Part shown: positions 55,667 through 63,354 of the stretch, one piece after another
Layout: each line of letters starts with the position of its first letter
How positions within the stretch are numbered: position 1 is the first letter of the stretch
Assembly: GCA_002633025.1 (NCBI GenBank)
Contig: NMRB01000257.1
Location: 265,066 to 329,065 of the forward strand
Reading direction: 5' to 3'
Source of the DNA: Notospermus geniculatus
Taxonomy: Eukaryota > Nemertea > Pilidiophora > Heteronemertea > Lineidae
DNA length: 64,000 bases
The notes under the pieces: model-generated
What the model saw: the letters and a program-made list of their open reading frames with translations, nothing else
Told to the model about the DNA's origin: nothing
The model's database searches: none
Program-made: the position numbers and the translations under genes

Positions 55667-58600
55667 GTAAGTAACGGTACACATCAGAGATTGTGCCTGA
55701 CTCACCTGCCACTTGTTGCTGTTTTGTGTCTAGTCGGAATTACCAAAAATTATCTTGTTAATGGTGGGGAAAAGTTGTAATGAAAGAATTTGACAATCAA
55801 GGCAGTTGTTCCTGACAAGATCTCACCATTTATTCAGCTCTGTCATTTACAAATTTGATTATGCTACATGTATGTTCCCACTATCACGAATCGCCCCACG
55901 ATTGAAGTCGTGGTCTTTTTAAGACCTTCTTACAAAAATTTTCAAATTTAAGACTTTTTAAGGTCTTGAAAATGGAAGTTCCAAATTTAAGATTTTTAAG
56001 ACTTCTAGACACCCTGTTAATGGTGCTTCATTGACCGATTGATGACCATAATTTCGCCTCTTTTTAGCGTATCAGTATGTGGACACATTAGAAGATCCCG
56101 ACTACAAGTTACACACTGCCAGATCCCTCCCTTATCGTGGACATGTCCGAAAAAAACGACAATGGCCAAGGACAGAATTCCAGGAAGCATTACTGCAAAG
56201 TTGACCTCAGTTCATTGAGTAAGTAACGGTACACATCAGAGATTGTGCCTGACTCACCTGCCACTTGTTGCTGTTTTGTGTCTAGTCGGAATTACCAAAA
56301 ATTATCTTGTTAATGGTGGGGAAAAGTTGTAATGAAAGAATTTGACAATCAAGGCAGTTGTTCCTGACAAGATCCCACCATTTATTCAGCTCTGTCATTT
56401 ACAACTTTGATTTGCTACGTTCCCACTATCACGAATCGCCCCACGATTGAAATCGTGGTCTTAAAAAGGCCGGTGATATTTACCCGACGGTCGTGTACGC
56501 AGTGAGGAAAATTGATACTGCGTACACGACGGACGTGTACGCAGCGATGAAACATCGTACTGGGTACACGACCGTCGTGCACGGACTGATGTATTGCGAG
56601 TTTGGGGACACGACGGTCGGGTCAGGAACGATCGATTTCTTCACTGTGTACACGACTGGTCGTGGCTGCACTGAAGAACAATGGTTTTAGGGACACGACG
56701 GTTCTTCCGCAATGTTTGACCTGGGAGACCTTAAATTGGACCAGCTATTTTTTTCCCTGGGCCGTACTTTCAATAAAGAAAAAGCCAAAAGAAAAAAGAC
56801 AGGAAAAGAAAAAAAGGAAAAGCGGCGAAAAAAATCGTCCCAGACGGGTCGAACCGGGGACCTGCGGTGTAGAAGGCGAACGCTCTAGCCGGTAGAACTA
56901 CTAGACATCTGGCAGCGACTGCGTTACATCGAGAAATGCTTATCGGTGGGCATGAATATTAATTCGCTGAACGTACATGCAAGAAAATATTCGTACTGCA
57001 TACACTCACAGCAGTTGGCTGTGCAAGCAACCACTTCGTTTGAGATATTCCCCTAAAAACCCTTTAAACCAATCCCGAGGCGGAAAATCGAACAGCGCGT
57101 CTCGGTCGTGTACCGAAATGTGTTTTCCCTCAGTGCGTACACGACCGTCGGGTAAATAGTCACTTCGTCTTAAAAATCGTGGTCTTTTTAAGACCTTCTT
57201 ACAAAAATTTTCAAATTTAAGACTTTTTAAGGTCTTGAAAATGGAAGTTCCAAATTTAAGATTTTTAAGACTTGTAGACATCCTGTTAAAGATAATATAT
57301 CACGACTTCATTGTTTACATTCAATGTTTGTGGACATGGATGTTTATTATGTTATGTATTTGGGACATGCCAACCCACCAAAATGAATACTTTTGGAATC
57401 AACAGAATTTCTAGAGAGGCATGCCACCAACAAATTTCTCGTAACTTGAGACAAAGAAAGCCTGGACATAAACAAACAAAATGTAAATAAACAATGAATT
57501 TCGTGGCCCGCGAAAATACCCGTGATATATTATCTTTAATGGTGCTTCATTGACCGATTGATGACCATAATTTCGCCTCTTTTTAGCGTATCAGTATGTG
57601 GACACATTAGAAGATCCCGACTACAAGGACATCATCAAAGCCAATCCCCTAGTTGAAAAGGGCGGGCAGTGGGCACCAAAGACTTGCGCTGCATTCCAGA
57701 AAGTTGCAATAATCATACCATATCGCGATAGGTGGCACCACCTGAAACTACTGCTGAAGAGATTACATCCTATGTTGATGAGGCAGCACGCAGACTACAG
57801 AATATTTGTTATAGAACAGGTAAGGGAACCTGAAAATCTCAGATGCTGATCGGTGTAATGAGCACATTAAAATGCCTACAAGGAGGCTGCCTGTAGGGTC
57901 CCAACTTTCACTCTCAATTTTTAGCTCACCTGGGGTGAGCTCTTGTCGTGGGTCAGGTCCGTCGTCGTCGTCCGTTAGCAGGGCACGTTTCGTAACTGCT
58001 GGAGCTATTGATCTGAAACTTGGTACATATATACCCCTAGGTCAGACATCCTGAGAATATCAGGCGTTCTTACTGCTCGCTCTCCCTTCGTCACCGCAGT
58101 GTGAGCGGATGAAGAGGAGCAAGGTAAAAACCCCTGCTGTGGGAGGATGAGGTCAGATGACCAATGACACCAAGTTTCGATCCGATTCGACCCTTAGCTT
58201 GGCCACCAGGTGGCAGAAACCAAAAACACAAAAACTGCAATAACTCCTGAACTAATGACTGGATCACCTCCAAATTTTTATCATAGGTGTATCTATGAGG
58301 GTACATTACATATATAACGGGTTTTTGATTTGACCTACTTTTCAAGGTCACAGAGGTCAAAGTCCAAAATTTTGCCTTTAAGTGGCACGTTTAACCGCAG
58401 GTGCTATTGACCTGAAATTTGGTACATATTTCCCTAGGTCAGATGACCTATGACAAGTTTCAGTCCGATTTGACTCTTAGCTTGGCCACCAGGTGGCGGA
58501 AACTGAAAACACAAAAAGTGCAGTAACTCATGAATGAATGACTGGATCCTCTCCAAATTTTTATCATTGGTGCTTCTAATGAGGATGCATGACGTAAGTA

Positions 58601-61600
58601 AGGGGTTTTCGATTTGACCGACTTTTCAAGGTCACAAAGGTCATAGTTCAGAATTTAGTCATTTGGTGGCGTGTTTCACAACTGCTTGGGCTATTGACTT
58701 GAAACGTGGTACATATACACCCCTATGTCAGGTGACCTATGACGCCACTTTTTGGTTCGATTCGATTCTCCGCTTGGCGACCAGGTGGCCAAAACCAAAG
58801 CTCAAAGTCCAGTAACTCCTGAACTGTAACTGGATTGTCTCCAAATTTTTATCAGGTGCATATAATGAGGATACATGACCCTGGAACATTTTGATTGAAC
58901 ATTTGTCATTTGTTTTTCTGGTACGTTCACCCAGGTGAGCACATGCTCCATGGACCATTTCATTTGATCATTCTTGCAGGATGGCACCGATGTCTTCAAC
59001 CGTGGTATGCTGAAGAATATAGGCTTCAAAGAAGCCGTCGACCTTGGTTCCTTTAATTGTTTCATTTTCCACGATGTTGATCTCTTGCCAGAGCATGATC
59101 GCAATCTTTATCTTTGTGATAATGAAGCACGACATTTAGCATCGGCTATCGACGAGATGCGATACCAGTAAGTCATCCTGCTCATGACTTTCTGCCTCCA
59201 TGGCATCTTCCCTTTCGTTATGTGTGCTGAAGATGGCGTTGTGATCACCCTGGACTGGTTCCTATCTTGATTGATGATTCAATGGATGTGGGGAAGAGTC
59301 AATCCTTTTCTGGTCCGCCAGATATCTGTTATTGGACCCTGTTGGCAGTACATAGCACATAGTTCAGTTTATCACTGAATAGTAGTGACCTTTACAGCTT
59401 CTCCTTTTGAAGTTAGTAGGGAGAAATCAAGTCTCCCTCTTTGGAAAAAGGTCTCCCTGCTTTTTAGGAATGGGAGACTTTTATTCTCCCTATTTCAAAA
59501 ACCTGGCACCAACCCTGGCCGCTCGATAATAATAGACTCTATCACTCCAAAAGATATCGATCCGTCAACTCTGTCTTAGCTCCCAATTTCCAAGGGCGGT
59601 CTTTCAATTGACTGGTAAGTCAATTTCTAGTTCAATAGAATGGAGTCTCTGCTCGCATCCTTTTGTAGGCCAGAATGAATGCCGGTGAACAGATTTGTTC
59701 AACTTCCTAGGTATACCAAAGGGTGTCGGGACGTACTGGATTTTTGCCCCCCCCCCCGTCTCTTGCCCCCCGGATATCCCTCCTAGGATTCCCCCAGGAC
59801 CCCCCCAGATACTTCCACCTAGGATTTCTCCCCCTACATAGTATGGGAGCAAACACATATCACTTGTGTGACAATGGGTCATATGAATAAAGAGTAGCAA
59901 ATACTTTTACTTCAACTTTGTACAGCATTGCTTAGTGCATTTGTGTTGCAAAATTCAAGTGAAAGCATTTGCTAGTCTTATACGACATGTACGACCCACT
60001 GCATATTCCATCTTCTCAGGGGTTGACTACTGTTTCAGCCCAACTGTGAGCATGCTTTTGGGGTAACACATCCTGTAGGCATTTAGAAGTAACATATTTA
60101 TTATTTCTCCTATAATCATAATAAAATGCCTGACATTTTCCTTCCTTCTTCCAGTGTGATGTTTTATAATCAAGCAGGAGGAGTACTTGCTATCAATAAA
60201 GAAAACGTCCTAAAAACAAATGGTTATTCCAACAACTACTGGGGATGGGGGCAAGAGGATGATGATATCTCTGCTAGGTATGTGACTGCCAGCGTGAGGT
60301 TCAGTTGTGTCAGTGTCAATGTGGCACTTAATTCCTGGAAGTGGTGGTGTTCTGAAATTTTCTTAGGGAATGACTTATTCCAAGCAGTAGGATTCCCCCA
60401 GGACCCCCCCAGATACTTCCACCTAGGATTTCTCCCCCTACATAATATGGGAGCAAACACATATCACTTGTGTGACAATGGGTCATATGATTAAAGAGTA
60501 GCAAATACTTTTACTTCAACTTTGTACAGCATTGCTTAGTGCATTTGTGTTGCAAAATTCAAGTGAAAGCATTTGCTAGTCCTATACGACCCACTGCATA
60601 TTCCATCTTCTCAGGGGTTGACGACTGTTTCAGCCCAACTTTGAGCACGCTTTTGGGGTAACACATTCTGTAGGCATTTAGAAGTAACATATTTATTATT
60701 TCTCCTAATATCATAATAAAATTCCTGACATTTTCCTTCCTTCTTCCAGTGTGATGTTTTATAATCAAGCAGGAGGAGTACTTGCTATCAATAAAGAAAA
60801 CGTCCTAAAAACAAACGGTTATTCCAACAACTACTGGGGATGGGGGCAAGAGGATGACGATATCTCTGCTAGGTATGTGACTGCCAGCGTCAGGTTCAGT
60901 TGTGTCAGTGTCAATGTGGCACTTAATTCCTGGAAGTGGTGGTGTTCTGAAATTTTCTTAGGGAATGACTTATTCCAAGCAGAAACCTTTTCAAGATGAT
61001 TACATGGTTTTTGACCACCCAGTAATATTCATCCCTATTTAGCTCACCTGTGGTGAGCTCTTACGATGGTGCATTGTCCATCGTCCGTCGTCGTCGTCGT
61101 CCATTAGCAGGGCACATTTTGTAACCGCTGGAGTTACTGATCTGAAACTTGGTACATATATACACCCAGTCATATGACCTATGACACCAAGTTTCAGTCC
61201 AATTCGATTCTTGACTTGGCCACCAGGTGGCTAAAACCAAAAACACAATGCCAGTGGGTCATCGGTCATCTTATCAAGGGTTCATAACGTTACACCTTCA
61301 GACTACACTTACTGAATGTGAAGTGACCGTAGGTCTTGCTATTTCAAGATGGTCATTGACGGTGTCGTATTTTCCAGGACTAATGAAGCTGGCCTGAAGC
61401 TGTCCAGACCTCCAGAATATATTGGCCGTTTCAAAATGGTGCGGCATTCAAAAGCTTCCCAAAGTGATACAGGGTAAGGAAGACATTTGTTTCTTCATGA
61501 ATTGTGATGTCTTTTCATTCATTCATTAATCATCACACCGGAAGATATGTGTGGCAATGGTATCGATGCCTTGCATGCAGCAACTGAACAAAGTTCTGAC

Positions 61601-62231
61601 CAGGAGGTTGAAAAACTATGGAACATTTCGATTTAACATTTTTTATTTTGTTCTTCTGGCATATCACCCAGGTGAGCACATGGTCCATGGACCATTTCAT
61701 TTGATCTTCCAGGAATAGTTACTTCCTTTACTGGAAAGCACGTTGGAAGGTTGACGGCATCAATTCATTGTCATCATCTGCGAATTACAAGGTGGTGTCT
61801 GTCAATGAGGAGGCATTGTACACGAGGATTCTAGTTGACATCGGCGCACCACCAAAGTATGAAGATGTTATGAAGTCAGTTTCTGAGCACCGTCCAATGT
61901 CATTGTTGTGGTAGGTGACATACACAGCATTTCTGCTAGAAATGCAGGGCATGGTACCAGTGAGTAAACATCGGATTTATGATTTACAAGATATTTGCTG
62001 AAAACCTCTCGTCGGGTTCACAGAACATAATGCAACAAAAATTCTCAGGCCTAAAAGGTTAAAAGTGTGTTGAATAATTGGGAATTGGTGACATTATCTG
62101 GTGTTGGAGTATCCGCACAGTTCTTCTAATATGTTGCTCCACGTTACAAGAACAAATTATAAATAAACATAATTATAATGGAGTAAATTTTATTTTTATT
62201 TTCCAGGTATTTACAGTTCTATTTCCCATGA
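55459..62231 (+). CDS. B4GALT: Beta-1,4-galactosyltransferase-like, tandem copy 2
   Basis: Exons 55459-55666, 57587-57819, 58980-59167, 60155-60277 (4a) and/or 60750-60872 (4b), 61378-61473, 61713-61910, 62207-62231. All sizes and phases equal copy 1 except one extra codon in exon 1; 356 residues with one exon 4, 397 with both. Anchor TLSILAIGYVFLWVVALF; motifs IIIPYRDRWHHL, FNRG, DVD, WGWGQEDDD, MVRH. The position of human Tyr289 is Gln (NQAGG), so donor preference may differ from copy 1. A 552-bp tandem duplication adds a chimeric exon relic at 56068-56218, which splicing must skip: including it shifts the message into a repeated stem. Every landmark of a working enzyme is present. As a Golgi enzyme it would extend GlcNAc-ending glycans. 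Exon use needs transcripts. Confidence 0.85.
55557..56108 (+). repeat. Tandem duplication in intron 1, unit 1
   Basis: 552 bp from TTACACACTGCCAG in exon 1 to GACTACAAG in exon 2. Repeated at 56109-57627, where it is interrupted by two insertions. The junction shows only a two-base overlap (TT). Confidence 0.85.
56068..56218 (+). pseudogene. Chimeric exon 2/exon 1 relic from tandem duplication
   Basis: 56068-56108 copies the first 41 nt of exon 2 with its acceptor (CTTTTTAG). It then switches at DPDYK to the last 110 nt of exon 1 (56109-56218) with its donor A|GTAAGT. It has both splice sites, so it could be spliced in, but 151 nt is not a multiple of three and would break the frame. Confidence 0.8.
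56479..57156. mobile_element. 678-bp TIR element with TACACGAC subrepeats, TA target
   Basis: Ends are inverted copies of TTTACCCGACGGTCGTGTAC then GCA.TGAGG.AAAA, flanked by TA (56477-56478 and 57157-57158). Near the left end CGTGTACGCAG, TACACGAC and GACGGTCG recur about every 40 bp in alternating orientation, giving stacked hairpins. It also contains a tRNA-like stretch (56835-56913). It is absent from the sister unit of the duplication. The superfamily is unclear. Confidence 0.8.
56835..56913 (-). repeat. tRNA-like sequence, degenerate
   Basis: On the minus strand: CCAGATG at the 5' side, TAGTTCTACCGGCTAGAGCG as box A region, CCCCGGTTCGACCCG as box B region, and TCTGGGACG closing a 5-bp acceptor-like stem, then T-rich sequence. 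The T stem does not pair well, so this is a tRNA-derived relic rather than a tRNA gene. Confidence 0.45.
57290..57535. mobile_element. TTAA MITE with AGATAATATATCACG ends, copy 2
   Basis: A 246-bp element with perfect 15-bp terminal inverted repeats, flanked by TTAA at 57286-57289 and 57536-57539. The sister unit has CCTGTTAATGG uninterrupted at 56023-56033, so insertion with duplication of TTAA is directly shown. Copy 1 is at 40643-40894. Confidence 0.92.
57587..57819 (+). CDS. B4GALT: B4GALT copy 2, exon 2
   Basis: Acceptor CTCTTTTTAG, donor CAG|GTAAGG, 233 nt. Encodes GGQWAPKTC and IIIPYRDRWHHL. Confidence 0.9.
57846..57903. mobile_element. Remnant of TTAA-family MITE in intron 2
   Basis: Only the right part remains (GATCGGTGTAATGAGCACAT, GGAGGCTGCCTGTAGGGTCC). 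It matches the fuller copy at 49246-49423 in the paralogue, so the insertion predates the gene duplication. Confidence 0.75.
57924..58966 (+). mobile_element. AGCTCACC-type dispersed repeat, long copy
   Basis: About 1.04 kb. The left end is AGCTCACCTGGGGTGAGCTC followed by GTCGTCGTCGTCCG; the right end is CACCCAGGTGAGC followed by CATGGACCATTTCATTT. The ends share an inverted GCTCACCTGG. The interior has about three ~240-bp modules with GGTACATATA(T/C)ACCCCTA, TTGGCCACCAGGTGGC and CTCCAAATTTTTATCA. A hairpin-family remnant is embedded at 58047-58110. It stops just before the exon 3 acceptor. Confidence 0.75.
58980..59167 (+). CDS. B4GALT: B4GALT copy 2, exon 3
   Basis: Acceptor CATTCTTGCAG, donor CA|GTAAGT, 188 nt. 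Encodes FNRGMLKNIGF and the metal site DVD followed by LLPEHDRN. Confidence 0.9.
59785..60388 (+). repeat. Tandem duplication carrying exon 4, unit 1
   Basis: 604 bp from AGGATTCCCCCAGGACC to TTATTCCAAGCAGT, almost identical to 60389-60983. Confidence 0.85.
60155..60277 (+). CDS. B4GALT: B4GALT copy 2, exon 4a
   Basis: Acceptor CTTCTTCCAG, donor AG|GTATGT, 123 nt, phase 2 at both ends. Encodes VMFYNQAGG to WGWGQEDDDISAR, the donor and acceptor binding core. Confidence 0.88.
60389..60983 (+). repeat. Tandem duplication carrying exon 4, unit 2
   Basis: Second unit. Only scattered substitutions and a few small indels distinguish it from unit 1. After CAAGCAG the sequence returns to the intron that follows exon 4 in copy 1 (AAACCTTTTCAAGATGATTA). 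Confidence 0.85.
60750..60872 (+). CDS. B4GALT: B4GALT copy 2, exon 4b (duplicate)
   Basis: Same splice sites, length, phase and protein as exon 4a; only synonymous differences seen. Using either or both keeps the reading frame. Confidence 0.85.
61041..61247 (+). mobile_element. AGCTCACC-type repeat, left-end fragment in intron 4
   Basis: AGCTCACCTGTGGTGAGCTC then CATCGTCCGTCGTC, ending after TTGGCCACCAGGTGGC. Flanking intron sequence matches copy 1 on both sides, so the insertion is specific to copy 2. Confidence 0.75.
61378..61473 (+). CDS. B4GALT: B4GALT copy 2, exon 5
   Basis: Acceptor TATTTTCCAG, donor GG|GTAAGG, 96 nt. Encodes GRFKMVRHSKAS. Confidence 0.9.
61620..61704 (+). mobile_element. 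AGCTCACC-type repeat, right-end fragment in intron 5
   Basis: Right terminal 85 bp of the repeat (CACCCAGGTGAGCACATGG then TCCATGGACCATTTCATTTG). It ends eight bases before the exon 6 splice site; copy 1 lacks it. Confidence 0.75.
61713..61910 (+). CDS. B4GALT: B4GALT copy 2, exon 6
   Basis: Acceptor TGATCTTCCAG, donor TG|GTAGGT, 198 nt. Encodes SSSANYKVVSVNEEALYT and VDIGAPP. Confidence 0.9.
62207..62231 (+). CDS. B4GALT: B4GALT copy 2, short last coding exon
   Basis: Acceptor TTATTTTCCAG, codes YLQFYFP and stop, as in copy 1. If the preceding intron is kept, the stop is TAG at 61912. Confidence 0.6.
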
Positions 62232-62926
62232 CGGATGGCATCCAAAGTCAAGTGAGTACCTAGTCGCCAGTGGTCCAATGAGTGTGATACATGATAAACC
62301 GTCGGAGGTACTTTAACCATTCCAGCTCTGTATCAAATGGAAAGAAATGGTCAGAGATCAGAATCATATGCTGACATTGGACTCGCCTGGCATCGGTGAC
62401 CAGTATTATAGTCTGGTTCAACCTAGAGGTGGACCATTGGAATGCCAAGTGAGGAAATGGAACATTCAGTTTTGACCACAAGATTTTATGGCTGACAATA
62501 CTCCATAGGCCAATCAGGGCTTTCAATTTCCAGGTAACGGTAGCGCCCAAATTAGCCGCGCCCAAAATAGGCCTAAAAAATTTTTTTAAAAGAAAACAAA
62601 ACTTTTTGAAATTTATTTTTTTTGAAAAATTTTGTGGGCAGTAGGCCTATACCTAAGTGCGATGTCTGCTTTGGAAATAACATCTGAAAGTGTAAACAAT
62701 TAATTGTGGACAACTGAAAAAAGATTTTATTTGTGAGCATCATTGAATCTTGCTGTTTTTTTCTTTTTAAAGCAGACGAGGCCATGCAAAAATGCGCCCA
62801 AAATAGGCCTCTTGAAAATACCTGGTATGCCCTCATCCTGGAAATTGAAACCCCTGCCAATGTTTATTATTAGGCACAGTCATCTGATTCATGACCGGTA
62901 AAGACTCAACCTGCTGAATACCGGTA
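62232..62926. other. 3' UTR of copy 2 and intergenic spacer; small inverted AGGCCTA module
   Basis: No coding exon. CGCCCAAATTAGCCGCGCCC with AATAGGCCT modules at 62546-62575 and 62795-62812 occur near a possible insertion. The two genes converge here. Confidence 0.4.
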
Positions 62927-63354
62927 CTATTTGTTCTTCAGACGAGCAAAAATAACCTTATACACTCCATCCACTTCGTCCACCTCAGCAGTAACATCTA
63001 CAAAGTTATTTTTCTTCAAACTCTCCATGTAACGATCTGTATCAGGATCACCATATTTAAAAAGTCCCAGCTCAGCAGCTGCCTTTACTGTCCTTATGTT
63101 GAATGCTGTCACCATGAGACTATCGGGTTTCATGACGCGATGGATCTCTCTCACGGCTTTATCCATATCATGCCAGAAGTAGTAACAGTTGGTATGGAAT
63201 ACCCGATCAAATGTGTTATCCTCAAAGGGCATGCACGCAACGTCACCAGTCTGGAGATGAACCTTCTGGTCCCTGATGTCTTGTTGGAGGAGCTTCGTTG
63301 CCTTGTTTAACATAGCGCTGGAGATGTCGATGCCGTGGATGACACCGGTACCAC
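62927..63354 (-). CDS. Class I SAM-dependent methyltransferase, last exon (partial)
   Basis: About 141 C-terminal residues on the minus strand, stop TAG at 62927. A clear acceptor CTTCCTCCTGTTTCAG (minus strand) sets the exon start at 63354. The Met that opens the longer frame lies in the intron's polypyrimidine tract and is not the start. Methyltransferase type 11 landmarks: GTGVIHGIDISSAMLNKA (second half of the SAM-binding fold with the acidic end of beta-2), GDVACMPFEDNTFDRVF, and EIHRVMKPDSLMV. Motif I proper (the glycine loop) must be on an upstream exon that I could not find before 64000. The substrate cannot be told; proteins of this kind methylate small molecules or cofactors. The gene converges on B4GALT copy 2. 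Confidence 0.8.

Larger units (their letters stand above)
56109..57627 (+). repeat. Tandem duplication in intron 1, unit 2 with two insertions
   Basis: Same sequence as 55557-56108 but split by a TIR element (56479-57156) and a TTAA MITE (57290-57535). Unit 1 is therefore an empty-site control for both. Confidence 0.85.

Noticed and set aside
56835-56913. Functional tRNA gene
   Set aside because: T stem does not pair and the anticodon arm is not convincing; it is inside a mobile element.
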